64,000 bases of DNA from contig OU862917.1 in NCBI GenBank assembly GCA_917880885.1, forward strand, positions 27,950,104-28,014,103. The letters run 5' to 3'. The translations under genes were made by a program, and so were the position numbers. Shown piece by piece: positions 44,836 through 55,744 of this stretch (the stretch's first letter is position 1; each line of letters starts with the position of its first letter). Under the pieces are notes generated by a model. The model was not told where the DNA came from, ran no database searches, and was given only the letters and a program-made list of their open reading frames with translations. This DNA is from Limnephilus marmoratus. Its lineage: Eukaryota > Arthropoda > Insecta > Trichoptera > Limnephilidae.

Positions 44836-45380
44836 TATCTTCCATAATAAGTCTTTCTATGAAAGGTTATGTACAAATTTTGCATGCAACCCCTGACTTA
44901 GTATATTATGTATAGTTTTTGATATATTTTGTTAAGAGTTGAAATTTTAGCATTAAGTAATTATTATTATCAATAGTTATTTTTTTAAAGGACCTACTGC
45001 CGGACAGCTGGGACGTTTCATTGGTATTCACATTAGAAAAATGCACACTTGCGACGCCACCGATTGCATAGTTAACCATGTCAAGCTGAGGTACTCTAAC
45101 CCCTGCGGCTTTGGTACATATTGATAATAATTGATAATTTGGCCAAAAAGGTTGCGCATCACTGGACTAGTATTTTGTGGTCTGGGGCATCGCAACTTTA
45201 GATGTTGTGGAAACCGACAGAAGTGTGTTATGGTCGTGTTTGTGTGCCCGACAAAATTTGAATTTTATCTTACTTCGGGTGAAATTAATGAACCTTTTAG
45301 AAAATTTTGAAATCCCTTAATTTTAATTTTTAAGTGAATCCCACTGGATAATATTTAATATCATTGTTACCGTGTTATTT
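44836..45380. other. Unassigned sequence
   Basis: No feature recognised. Confidence 0.35.
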
Positions 45381-45612
45381 CCATTATACTCCGCCCAAAA
45401 GTCCCAACTGCCCCCAACCGTCTGGAGCCGGTGGCTTCTCGCACATGGTGTGTCTGAAGGTAGCGGGGACAGAAAGGAAATATGATGAGGAAGATGGGGA
45501 AGTACACGGCTATTCCGATCTGGCCACCAAACACGGCTAAAGCCATTTCAAGCAACTTTTCGATTCTAAATCGTGGTCTTTCACCAAGGCGACATTAGGA
45601 GTATTTTCCACC
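45381..45612 (-). repeat. Old SINE-A body
   Basis: AACCGTCTGGAGCCGGTGGC, GGCTATTCCGATCTGGCCAC, AACACGGCTAAAGCCATTTC and GGTCTTTCACCAAGGCGAC are in SINE-A order, minus orientation, about 20 percent diverged by eye. Head missing. Confidence 0.65.
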
Positions 45613-46018
45613 ACCTAAGCGTTTTTACCGTGTTTTTAATGTGCCTACTGTTAGATACACCTACCTGAGGTGCCTACCTTCTGCCGACAAACTAGCTCAG
45701 AATGGTCAGCAGAGCGGAGGAGACTATCATCAGGGTGGTAGGATCTCTGAGGCGTTTGTGTGGCATCCCTGAAATAAGCTCAAATCCTACGGGCTGGGGG
45801 AGACAGTGAAACAAGTGGCTACGGTAAATAACAGTTGTATTGGGTAGAATTCTTTCGTAAACAACAATGATACAATAATGCAAGCAGAGTAGTACAGAGT
45901 AGCAACAGTAATTCTATCTAAATCGGGTGAATTTGGCCCTAAAATCTCTCTGGGGGCGGTCATTTATCTTCGCGTTGAATTTACAAGGAACACACGCATT
46001 AAAGAGGGGTTAAATAGC
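45613..46018. other. Unassigned sequence
   Basis: No gene recognised. Confidence 0.35.
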
Positions 46019-46330
46019 TCAGGTACTCATAGCAGCAGCCTGGTCTCTTGGAGATTCGGTTATGTGGAGGGAGTTTAGCCGTTCTTGGCATTCCCGCAAG
46101 TCACTATGCAAAACACAACCGCCATGGCGGCTTCGCAGAATGTTCCGGAACAGTGCAACATGGTTCACGTACACGTGCGCTCGAAGCGAGCTCGGGGGCA
46201 GAATGGCGGGCCGCGGCTGCCAACCGGTCGGCCGTGGCTCGCGTTCCACCGCCGTCAACGCGCGGCGCGCTAGCGGAGAGAAAGCGCAACTGTTTGTCTA
46301 CACAGTGGCGTGCGCTCTAACTTGAGAGGG
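46019..46330. other. CpG-rich block of unknown nature
   Basis: About 300 bases of high GC and dense CpG (for example GGCGGGCCGCGGCTGCC, CGCGCGGCGCGCTAGCGG) in otherwise AT-rich DNA. Five overlapping frames on both strands (60-90 codons) are open mainly because GC-rich DNA has few stops. None has a recognisable domain. It could be a DNA-transposon end, an exon or a promoter-associated island. Confidence 0.5.
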
Positions 46331-47139
46331 GGCATTTCGTATATCGTAACACTACCTAAAATCCTTTCATTAACAACAAAAATTTTACCCCATGAACCAC
46401 AATAAAGCATTATTAAATTATAATTTCAACTCATGAGTCACTTAAAATTCAATAGGAAGTAATTTGTATTATTTGTCACATTGATTCCTGGGGGAATATT
46501 GAGCACTTCTCAAGGCTTCGATGTTTCAAAGCCTTACCTGCGTAATGAGAGCTAATGGAAGATAATTTGGACTAATTTTACATTCTCTTAATGGAGGGAC
46601 GCTTTTAGAACTGAACATCGTAGCAACGTGAGTCATGTATTTAATATTAAAATATTTTCAGGATTGTCCGAAACCGTTAATAACGTACATATATATTTAT
46701 TTGTTAATATTGGATTAAGAACACAACATCATCGTTTGTTCCAATTTAAAACAAAAGTGTGCATTATATATTATTCAGATATTAATTGTAGACAAACTAG
46801 CATAATATAGCTTTACTGTTGCGAAGTCCTACGTCTAGGCATAAGTGCCTATCTCAATGTCACCATTCACAAAAATATGATTTAGCAAAGTTCAGCAAAC
46901 GAACATACAAATGATTTCAACATTTTAATCGGAAAAAATTGACGTACTCGTATTTTTCTGATAATTTCAGTTTATTATGATTATAAAATTGTAAAAAATT
47001 ATCTAAATGTAAACCATTTATATGTAAGAATATGTTTTAGCAGCCATTTACATTAATAACTTGTGTAAAAAATGGTAAACATTTTATGTACCCAACGTAA
47101 AAGCCCGATGGGCGTATAAAATAGTAGTACGTGACTAAG
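46331..47139. other. Unassigned AT-rich sequence
   Basis: No gene or repeat recognised. Confidence 0.35.
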
Positions 47140-47910
47140 GTAGCGGGGAGGGGAAGGAGGTGGGGAAGAGGAAGGTTTGGGAAGGACCTGGCTATTCAGA
47201 TCTGGTCACCAAACACGGCTAAAGCCATTTTCAAGAAACGTTTCAATTCTGAATGATGGTCTTACACCAGGGCGATACTGATAGTATCTTCCACTCTGGA
47301 ACATGCCGCAAATATACTATACCTATATTATTTTAAATGAATTAATTGAGAAATAACACAAATTAATCAAATAAAATTTATTTGCGCATGCCGGGTTCGA
47401 ACCCGCGACCTCCGGATTGTGAGTCAAGAGTCTTACCCACTTGACTACTTGAAGTCGTCAATGTAGTCGTCGTGTAGTGTTATAATTATTATTTTTTAAT
47501 AAACAATACGATGTCGGGCTTCTTCCACTTACATACCTCAGCTGCTCCCGTCTGGAGCCAGTGAGACTATTGCATGCCCAATTGGAGTTTGTTGTGAGGC
47601 TGAAGGTAGTGGGGAGAGGAAGGAGATGGAGAATAGGAGGGTGGGAAAGTACCTGGCTATTCAGATCTGGTCACCAAACTCGGATAAAGCCATTTCAAGC
47701 AATGTTTCAATTCTGAATGGTGGTATTACACCAGGGCGATGCTGAGAGTATCTTCCACTCTGGAGCGTGCCGCAAATATACAATATAATATTATTATTTT
47801 TAATGAATTAATTGTGAAATAACACAAATTAATCAAATGAAATTTATTTGCCCACGACGGGATTCGATCCCGTGACCTTCGGATTGCGAGTCAAGAGCCT
47901 TGACCTTAGA
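47140..47910 (-). mobile_element. Dimeric SINE-A, copy 2
   Basis: Minus-oriented dimer. Monomer 1 (47910-47541) has a head with B box GGATCGAATCCCG; the linker 47540-47460 reads GAGGTATGTAAGTGGAAGAA and on to CACGACGACTACATTGACGA; monomer 2 (47459-47140) has the GGTTCGAACCC head. Monomer 2 is truncated at its 3' end. The linker is nearly identical to that at 31231-31312. Confidence 0.85.
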
Positions 47911-47939
47911 CAATATCTTTTTAATAATGCGAAGGAGAA

Positions 47940-48512
47940 ATTGTGTACAATATAGGCTAGAGCAATGAGAATCACAGCAGCCAATCTCTTTGCTGCCAGT
48001 GTTTAAATCACGTAGTGTTCACAGAAAAACCAAAATAACCATATATAAGACCATTGTTAGAACTGTATTGGCATATGGATGTGAGGCGCTGACACTAACG
48101 GTAAAGATGGCTGAAATGCTGGATACTTTTGAAAGAAAAGTGCTGAGAAGAATATGTGGACCCGTGAAAGAGGGTGAACAGTGGCGCATCCGGCACAATG
48201 CAGAATTGTATGATATATATAAGGCACCTAGCATCTCAACACATATGAGACTCCTCAGGCTGAGATGGGATGGGCATGTACAGAGAATGCCGGATACACG
48301 CGTCCCAAAAAGAATTTTGACTGGACACCCAGGTGGAAAGAGAAAAGTGGGAAGACCCAGACTGAGGTGGGAAGACGAAGTAAGAGGGGATGCAGCACAG
48401 CTTCTCCAGGTACCAAATTGGAAGTCAGCCGCTGAGGACAGGAGGAGTTGGAGGCGACTGTTGCAGGAGGCCAAAGCTCGATATGGGCTGTAGCGCCATC
48501 GAAGAAGAAGAT
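47940..48512 (+). pseudogene. RTE-like LINE C-terminal region and 3' end
   Basis: A 167-codon frame (47990-48493): YKTIVRTVLAYGCEALTLT, LDTFERKVLRRICGP, WRIRHNAELYDIY, LRLRWDGHVQRMPD, GRPRLRWEDEVRGDAAQLL and WRRLLQEAKARYG. This is the conserved region after the RT core of RTE-type elements. It is open throughout, so fairly young, but 5'-truncated: no palm. It ends GGGCTGTAGCGCCATCGAAGAAGAAG. A weaker minus-strand frame (48019-48540) is its shadow. Distinct from the TTAG-tailed family at 25.6 kb. Confidence 0.8.
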
Positions 48513-49034
48513 AGGCTAGAGCAAAAACACTAATAAACAAATGTTTACTGACGAAAACCCTGTCTTATTTCACCAAATATCTATTAATACTGGTGATCAC
48601 ACTAAATTAACGATATCTCACTTGACCTTGTTTGCAAACATGAATTTTTCATAAATTCATAGTGTTCCACCAGTTTTTTGAGCGATTTCGAAGGTCTTCA
48701 CTTATTCTACCAAAATGAATTTGAGACCAAATTTTCATGAATGCACGAATTTTGTCATTTATTATGTACATTGGGGTACTATTTTATCTACAGGTAATAA
48801 ATACATACATGTAGAATGACTGGTGGGTTCCCGATTTAAAAAAAAATTGTAATATTTTTTTTCGTGGATGTGCTAATATCGCCAGCGATTTTTTCACTGG
48901 CAGTAGTATTAACAACTAGTAAATATTAGAACCCGACCAAACAAACCTTTTTCGCATTAATCTTTAGAAAAAAACGTTGAATAACAATTATTCTGACCTG
49001 CCTTATTTTAGATAATATAATTCACCTCACTTAC
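48513..49034. other. Unassigned sequence
   Basis: No feature recognised. If the frame at 49035-49298 is an exon, this would be the start of its intron. Confidence 0.35.
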
Positions 49035-49298
49035 ACTAAGTCGATTACATCCTTCGACGGAAACAGTGCCCCATGTCAAATAAAACCAAAGCACATTGAA
49101 CTGAATAACTGTGAGGAGCACCCACTTAGTGGAGCGCTGAAAATTTATTTTCCGCCTGAATTTCATATTTTCAGTGGCAGAATCGTCATAGAAACATTCC
49201 CGTTTCCGTCGGTTCCACACTTGACACTTTCCCAGATGGAAAGCTGAAAAAAATTCACCGAATGTCAATTCCGCCGTGACACCGTGAAAGTACTTCAT
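49035..49298 (-). CDS. Candidate first exon with signal-peptide-like sequence
   Basis: Not recognised as any family. Minus-strand ATG at 49298 (context GGCAAAATGA) or the in-frame ATG at 49166 leads into a basic stretch (KFRRKINFQR), then a hydrophobic run WVLLTVIQFNVLWFYLTW and a small-residue end TVSVEG followed by CNRLS. The frame reaches AGT|GTAAGTGAG at 49035/49034, a near-consensus splice donor in phase 0, shortly before the frame ends. From the second Met the layout is that of a signal peptide or signal anchor. CpG-rich sequence lies upstream on this strand (49560-49950). No downstream exon was found. It could be chance; codon use gives no decisive signal in so short a piece. Confidence 0.3.
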
Positions 49299-49940
49299 TT
49301 TGCCTCACGTGACGGCTCAGACGTGTGACCGTTATTAGATACAACGATGTATCGACAGTTTGAACGTAAAATTGACAACACACTGTTTTATTGGTGTTGC
49401 TGCAAAGGCAATAAAATATTTCAAACGCGTGCTTCCGTATTTAATAATTACCCTACGAGAATCGCAGCGCTAGTGGATCTACGACTGAAGGAAGAGACAT
49501 TGGGGAATGAAAACAGCAACGGGAAGGTCGGGAGAACCCGGTTATTTTGAATTGGTCTCAGCCATTTCAAACAAAGTTTCGCTTCCTAATCAGCTGAGAC
49601 GGCGAATTGCGGCTCGCACGCCGCTAGACTCTCGCAGAACGCTGTGTACAAGGCATAAGGCACGCTTCCGAGAACTTTAAGCCTTTCGCAAACTGCGAAA
49701 ATGATATCGGCACCGCGTCGGTCGTATAGGTAATAATGTGGGCACGTCCGATCAGAATTTTCTCTGGTTGGCTATAAGACTAGCAATTAAATATAATTTA
49801 CGCGCCGCGAGCGCCTTACGGGGCCCCATTAAAGCTCGTTTGTCTGACGATAAAGAATGGTGTTAAGTTTTCTTGGTCCTATCGAGATTACGCCGAGTGT
49901 TCATTACAACGATCGTCGCCATTAAGTTTACGGGTCGCGG
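49299..49940. other. Lower-AT, CpG-bearing stretch
   Basis: 49560-49940 is less AT-rich than its surroundings and contains many CpGs (GGCTCGCACGCCGCTAG, TACGCGCCGCGAGCGCC). It shares no motif with repeats elsewhere in the window except a doubtful SINE-A trace near 49500-49590. It would lie upstream of the candidate minus-strand exon. Confidence 0.35.
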
Positions 49941-50150
49941 ATTAGGAAAAAGAGACAAACACCATACATCTATAGGATTTAGCCTGCAAGAGAATGATAT
50001 AGAATAATCTGTCTCCTCTTTGTGCGGTGCTTCGCAGCCTATCGGTCTCTTCTTTGTGCAGTGCTTCGTAGTAGCCTCCCCACTCTTGTCTACTTTAGTT
50101 TTCTGAAGTTTTCACTTTGCGTGCGAACTGCACAATTGTAATTTTTTTTT
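49940..50150 (+). repeat. Repeat B copy with internal duplication
   Basis: AAAAAGAGACAAACACC, CTATAGGATTTAGCCTGC, then TGTCTCCTCTTTGTGCGG and CTTTGTGCAGTGCTTCG in two tandem versions (49999-50030 and 50044-50075), followed by CCTCCCCACTCTTGTCTAC. Confidence 0.6.
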
Positions 50151-50250
50151 GTGACACCACTTTTTCCAAACCTTTCCTCGGGGTAGCGTTACTCGGCGAT
50201 GGTGAAACATATTAGTTACTTGTCGACAGTTTACTGAGAGGTACCCCTAT

Positions 50251-50361
50251 GTATGATGACATACCCCTGTATGTCATCATACCATCAACCTCACCTATAA
50301 CCATGATAAACTACCGATCAGGTGATACGTCAAAATAGATCAGGTGATACGTCAAAATAGA
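50251..50361. repeat. Perfect hairpin and short direct repeat
   Basis: A 13-bp perfect stem GTATGATGACATA / TATGTCATCATAC with a 6-nt loop at 50251-50282, followed by ATCAGGTGATACGTCAAAATAG twice (50316-50361). Confidence 0.85.
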
Positions 50362-50887
50362 TCTGCGAAAAATTCAAAAATGCCAACGCCCTTTCCATGA
50401 CCAAAATAATCAAAATTTCTTCAACGGTTATTAAAAGTTTCCGAAGTTGAAGCGCGGGTAATATGGAGAGCGTATTTCGACATAAAATATTATATCTTTG
50501 CGATTTATTATAATCCATTAAGTAGCCTTTTTAAAAGTTATAGGCGCCCCTGATGCTACTTAAATATGCCTAAAAGCTTTCTTTATTTCGTTATTCTAAT
50601 AAAACGGCCGGAATTATGTTCCCCCATTTACGAGAGGCACACCGATCGTTAAGAGACAGCCGAATTGTCCAATTCAGGTAATGCGATATTGAAGACTGTT
50701 TAGATATCATTTACCATTCACTTTTGATATTTTAACGAAATTAAAATTATATTTAGCTTATTTACTATGATATACTTTTTACATTATTTATATTATTCAC
50801 ACATCCTGCAAAACTATAGTTTGTCAGTAGGTACCCACATTTACATCTTAATTAATTTCAAATCAAATTTCAACACATGGTCACTCT
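50362..50887. other. Unassigned sequence
   Basis: No feature recognised before the minisatellite. Confidence 0.35.
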
Positions 50888-51328
50888 ACATGGTTTACAT
50901 TAAAATGTAATAGTCTCCTTCAGCTTATAGGTACCCATTATCTGTAAGAAACATGGTTTACATTAAAATGTAATAGTCTCCTTCAGCTTATAGGTACCCA
51001 TTATCTGTAAGAAACATGGTTTACATTAAAATGTAATAGTCTCCTTCAGCTTATAGGTACCCATTATCTGTAAGAAACATGGTTTACATTAAAATGTAAT
51101 AGTCTCCTTCAGCTTATAGGTACCCATTATCTGTAAGAAACATGGTTTACATTAAAATGTAATAGTCTCCTTCAGCTTATAGGTACCCATTATCTGTAAG
51201 AAACATGGTTTACATTAAAATGTAATAGTCTCCTTCAGCTTATAGGTACCCATTATCTGTAAGAAACATGGTTTACATTAAAATGTAATAGTCTCCTTCA
51301 GCTTATAGGTACCCATTATCTGTAAGAA
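50888..51328. repeat. 63-bp minisatellite, seven identical copies
   Basis: Starts of ACATGGTTTACATT are at 50888, 50951, 51014, 51077, 51140, 51203 and 51266, exactly 63 apart. By eye the copies are identical. Each unit contains the palindrome TTACATTAAAATGTAA. The unit does not occur elsewhere in the window. Confidence 0.95.
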
Positions 51329-51400
51329 ACATTAATGAAACAAGATTATTCTTTCAATACCTATATTATTTTGTAATATTTTTATTACTTTATACAATTA

Positions 51401-51539
51401 CTAGCTGACCCGGCCACGCGTTGCCGCGGCTAATAAAACACTTTGTAAAATCCAACCTTTGTAACCACCGCCGTCTTCGAGTTTATCGCGAAGAGACAGA
51501 CAAATGCCGCGGAGGACTTTAATTTATAATACGTAGAGA
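51401..51539 (-). mobile_element. Minimal Helitron-like element, 139 bp
   Basis: Minus strand: A|TCTCTACGTATTATAAATT at 51539 and GGCCGGGTCAGCTAG|T at 51401. It has both ends but almost no interior; the 5' segment matches 7245-7601 and the 3' end matches the CAGCTAG family. Confidence 0.65.
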
Positions 51540-51849
51540 TGGTGTGAAAGATTATAAAAATGTGCATGAAATTCTTGGGGTAACTAACGCATTTAAGTTA
51601 ATAAGGATTAATACTGTATCCGTCTAAGTAACTTTTCAATTACCGCAATGTACGTGACGATTTTTTTAGAAGATAGAATGGGTATAGTGTATAGTAAGCT
51701 ATCCGTAAAAGATAGATATATGCCTTCGTGGACTTTTTCGTAGATCTATAAAAGAGGAATATCCCACCATGAATTGTTTTGTTATATCCCAAAAGGATTA
51801 GGCAGCGTTTTCGATGAAAGCTACCAGGCGGCTTGACTTTTTCCGACAC
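51540..51849. other. Unassigned sequence
   Basis: The minus-strand frame at 51640-51858 has no recognised domain. Confidence 0.35.
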
Positions 51850-52038
51850 TTCTAACAATTATCGTTATGTTTCAACCAATTTACACAAATCCTTGACAAA
51901 TTATATACCTAAACCTTCCTCACGAAACACTATCTATTAGTGAAAACCGCATGAAAATCCGTTTTGAAGTTTTCGAGTTTATCGCGAACAGACAGACAGA
52001 CGACGCGGGGGACTTTATTTATAATACGAGTATGTAGA
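51850..52038 (-). mobile_element. Helitron-like 5' fragment
   Basis: Minus strand A|TCTACATACTCGTATTATAA at 52038, then GTCTGTCTGTTCGCGATAAA and CATGCGGTTTTCACTAATAG, as in 7245-7601. The CTAG end is not visible. Confidence 0.55.
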
Positions 52039-52406
52039 TATTGAGATAGAGAAGAGATTAACCTCAACACAGGCTTGTCCTAGTAAGGTTATAAATTGAT
52101 TTGTAAACGATTATACCTACCATGGAAAGAAATAATAAATTGACCGATAACAAAATTCTTGCTTCTTTTTTTTCAATTTCTAACTGAATAAATATAAAAA
52201 TTCACAGATAGTAAAGATATTAGCAAAAAAAACCTTTCTTATTGGATTAATATTATTCGAATGCTTACACATCAATCTTTCTATTACTGAGGAACGAATC
52301 ACGTTTAGGAAGATAAATATTCTTTTTAAATCCTTGTGCTATTGTACCGCCCTTCATAAAACTGTGCTTTAAATTTCAAAATACGCTCATTAGAACATAT
52401 TATAAA

Positions 52407-53470
52407 CTAACTGATACCCGGAGAGCGTTGCAATGCCATTCAAAGGAATAAATTGTTTCTCCCTGCATGTCCTTTCCCAAGCGTCCCGTTCCCCTCCCGC
52501 GTCCAGACCACCTTCCCCGCCCGCCCCCTCCCTCGTCACCTTTCCGGCGACCCCCACCTCCTTCGTTACTTTTATTTTATTTTATTTTATTTTATTTGGA
52601 AAACCAACAGTTACATTATTTACTTAGGTGTATTTACATGTGTATATGTTATTGAACCAATGATAGGTTTTCGCTGGTGTGTATTAATTAGAGAGATTAA
52701 AAAGTAATAAAAGTTATAATAGTTATAATAGCTTATTGGGATGGGATGGTGGGCGGGAAGGGAAGGGGATGGATCTATTCTCGGAGTGAATAAGTTATTT
52801 GTATAGAAGTATAATAGTTTGTATATGTTTAGAAGTTATTTATTGTTTATTTTTTTTAGAATTTGGGGTGCTGTGTTGAATAAGTCGAATTCATTGTATG
52901 AATTGTTAAAAAAGTGTGAAGCGCGGTTAATGAATGTGTTTTGTTTAGAGTTAGTGTTGCATCGAGGAGTGTTAAGTGTGTGATTTAGTCTAGTTTGTCT
53001 GGTGGGCACTCTTAATTGAATTCTTTCAAGTAATTCCGGGCAATCTATCGCAGAGGTGGCTATCTTTTGCCTCCCTCCCCTCCCTCTCCCCCTCCCCCTC
53101 CTGCCTTCCCATCCTGTCGCTAAAATATATGAAGTACACACATTTTCAAAACACTCGCGCACCATCTGTAATAACTTTATATACGAATTTCACAATGCCA
53201 GAGCTTACCATTATATATAGAAACACTCTTCTGCTAAAATGCAATATTCTGTAAAAAATTTGAGTCAATCCATCGATTACTTTCCTAGATTTGCGGACAC
53301 AAACATACGGAACCTAAAAATAGACAAAAATCGGGATAGGGACACCCTAATCACCTAGCGGTATGAAATAGACTTTATGACCTATTCTCATACCTACCAA
53401 ATGTACATACAAAAATCATAAAAATCGGTCAAGACGTTTCGGAGGAGTGCGACCACAAATAACGTGACAC

Positions 53471-53506
<36 letters not shown>
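52407..53506 (-). mobile_element. Helitron-like element hosting a LINE insertion
   Basis: Minus strand: A|TCTATATATATATA at 53506, CTCGTGTCACGTTATTTGTG, AAACGTCTTGACCGATTTTT, the purine block, ending TTGCAACGCTCTCCGGGTATCAGTTAG|T at 52407 (pieces: CTCTCCGGGTATCAGTTAG). A 5'-truncated LINE (52568-53070) interrupts the purine block. Confidence 0.65.
52568..53070 (-). mobile_element. 5'-truncated LINE inside the Helitron
   Basis: Minus strand: DCPELLERIQLRVPTRQTRL (53046-52987), TLNTPRCNTN, FINRASHFFNN and FDLFN, the C-terminal blocks of CR1/jockey-group LINEs, a stop at 52836, a 3' UTR, and an (AAAAT)n tail seen as TTTTATTTTATTTTATTTTA at 52568-52598. The upstream junction is abrupt, at the Helitron purine block, giving a clear 5' truncation. 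Confidence 0.8.
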
Positions 53507-53573
53507 TTATAATTCCCAATTATGTCCTCTGCATGCGAAGTGTAGATACCTAAATTTCTCTAAACAATAACAA

Positions 53574-53892
53574 TTTGGGAGGCGGGAATGGGTACCGCCG
53601 CCCCGGGAACCTTTTTTGGATAACCAACACCTCTGCCATAGGTCACCCCAAGTGGTTCGTTACGTTTGGTGATTTAGCAGGGGTGCCCGGGTTCATGGGG
53701 TGAGGTTTGTCTAGGTCTTGGAGGCGGATGACCAGGACACACTGAACCCCAGATTCCTACCCACCTCTTAAACCTCTTTCCTTCCCAGAACTCTCCTTCC
53801 TTAAAAAAAAACCTCCACACAGCATCCGTAAAGATGACATAGGCCCTGGGGGAAATTATTTTCCTCAGGGCCTCGTGTGTGGAGCTCATGTA
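53574..53892 (+). repeat. E450 interspersed repeat, copy 5, internally deleted
   Basis: AATTTGGGAGGCGGGAATGG at the start and GTGTGGAGCTCATGTAAAAA at the end. About 130 bases are missing between GGAGGCGGATG and ACCAGGACACACTGA. Confidence 0.75.
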
Positions 53893-54252
53893 AAAAAAAA
53901 ATATATGACAGTGTTAATCTCTAGTGCCCTCCCAGGTAAGTGTGGTACTGTACATTTTCTGCCTGTACAAGCAATGACGTTATATAAAATAAATAGACTT
54001 GCCATAGTCTCACAAACTCAAGATATAATGTGGGATTATAATGTGGCAATTAATCAAAACTCTTTTCTTTTCAGCGATTTTCAATAATTTCTTAATTCAA
54101 AAGTTATTCGTGTATGATAAAGATAGACGCTTAAAAGAATATGTGCATATGGACGAAACAAAAGATAGAACGCGGGCGGCATTTTCGTATTCAAAATTCA
54201 AAAGTTCCGTCGAATACTGTCTCAAGGCCGACTAAAGTAGGAGGCCTGGGCA
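53893..54252. other. Unassigned sequence
   Basis: No repeat or gene recognised. It lies directly upstream of the candidate plus-strand exon. Confidence 0.35.
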
Positions 54253-54365
54253 TCAGTCGAATTTTGAGGTGTCAAATAGCTGTAATGAACAACGATAGTT
54301 TGCAAATGGCGTTGATTGTTATTGTATTTGTTGTGTCTGCTGATTTGTATGTTGTTTTACCGCAG
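54253..54365 (+). CDS. Candidate first exon of a secreted protein
   Basis: Not recognised as a named gene. TCAGT, the arthropod initiator pentamer, lies at 54253-54257. ATG at 54306 (context GCAAATGGC) begins 20 codons: a hydrophobic core LIVIVFVV, then SADLYVVLPQ. The frame reaches CAG|GCAAGTAAAT at 54365/54366, matching the minor GC-type splice donor, phase 0. A short first exon with a signal peptide is common in insect cuticle and other secreted proteins. No downstream exon is identified, and no TATA box. The L2-type LINE begins about 400 bases downstream. Chance is quite possible. Confidence 0.25.
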
Positions 54366-54789
54366 GCAAGTAAATAAAGAATCATTAGATTATTATTATA
54401 AAAAGTAAATTTTACTTAGCCACGGCATGGCATCGACTTTGTAATTTGGCTGTTGCGCATCCAGACCTGTACTTTAGTAGGCCTTGAGTTCTCTAATGAC
54501 ACATAAAATCTTTGGGCGGAAAGCAATTGTATTATTTTTATAATCGATAATAATAAGTAATTTGCGTGTATTTACAAATGAAATGTTATTCCTTCGCTTT
54601 TACGACAGTTTACCGTGTAATGGAAACATTTTCTCAACACACAGGAGGGAATTTTGGCGCTTTTTAATGCAATTTACTTACTAGTAAGACACGACCTTAC
54701 TCGACGCGTGGCAGTTTAGTACTAAAGTACTAGAAATCGAGTACTCTACAATTGTCTTGTTGTTGGCTTCCCATTTTGAGATTTCTACC
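54366..54789. other. Unassigned sequence
   Basis: No feature recognised. Confidence 0.35.
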
Positions 54790-54808
54790 CCGCGTCTAAA
54801 GTATGTAA

Positions 54809-55744
54809 CGTCTTTGCTGTACATCTGTGGATCTGATAACTAGCAAAGGTATTCACATTTTGGCGCTATCGGAGACTTGGCATGAAAATGCTGACTCTTA
54901 CTCCATCAAAACCCTTCGGTCAAGTGGGTTCTCGGTGTATGAAGCTGCAAGGCCGATAAAATCCGACACAAGTAATATTAATTTTACGAATCACGGGGGA
55001 GTTGCAATTGTAGCGCAAAATGGTATTCGCTTAGACAGTATAGGGATACGTCAGGTGTATACCACTTTTGAGTTTGTCGGCTGCAAGGCTTCTGCTAATG
55101 GCGCATCCCTCGTGATAATTTCCATCTACCGTCCCGGGTCATATGCAGCCACCGCAATTTTTTTCAATGAATTTAGATCTCTCCTGGAATGCACCTCTAA
55201 CTATAATTGCGACGTTATTATTCTGGGAGACGTCAATATTCACTTGGAAAAGAAAACCAATCCCTTGGCCCTCAAATTCACCAAAATTCTATGTGACTTC
55301 GGCTGCGACCAGTGGGTGAACTCACCTACACACGACGCGGGGGGTACACTCGATGTAATCATTTCCCGGGTTGGGTTTCCCCCAAATAGCGTAAATGTTA
55401 CTGACATTGGACTATCGGATCATCGTCTCGTCACATCCGAGTTTGCCTTCGATCCTCCAAAATTAGAGTTCAAATCCGTTGTCTCCAGAAATTGGAGAGA
55501 ATTCGACTTCGAGGCATTTTGCAGTGATTTGAAAGCGTCGCCTCTCTGTGATAAGGAAAAGTATAACGAGAGCCAAGCAGAAGAGTTAGTAACTCTAAAT
55601 AATTCTACGCTACGGGCATTACTCGATAAAAATGCTCCTTTCACAGAGAAGGTCTGCCGCATTAGGAATTGCAGCAAATGGTTCGATGATGAATGTCTTC
55701 AAAAGAAGAGGGAAATGCGGAAATTTGAGAGGATTTACAGATAA
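54809..55744 (+). pseudogene. L2-type AP-endonuclease domain
   Basis: Cuts the target strand to prime reverse transcription. Motifs in order: DLITSKGIHILALSETW (catalytic Glu in SETW, about 54827-54880), VIISIYRPG (about 55110-55140), VIILGDVNIH (about 55215-55245), GTLDVIIS (about 55344-55367) and GLSDHRLV (about 55410-55433). The frame opens after a TAA at 54806 and has no ATG before the motifs; the first possible start, GTG at 54827, is not a normal eukaryotic start. So the natural N-terminus is lost. The TAA at 55742 ends the frame, which resumes in phase as the RT part. All catalytic blocks remain. Confidence 0.85.

Noticed and set aside
44417..44845. 142-codon and 118-codon Pro-rich minus-strand frames
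   Set aside because: Purine/pyrimidine-rich Helitron core; low complexity and no start context or domain.
46019..46325. Five CpG-island frames of 60-90 codons
   Set aside because: GC-rich DNA has few stops; no domain, no splice pattern and no frame stands out.
48019..48540. 173-codon minus-strand frame
   Set aside because: Shadow of the RTE-like C-terminal frame, which has clear family motifs on the plus strand.
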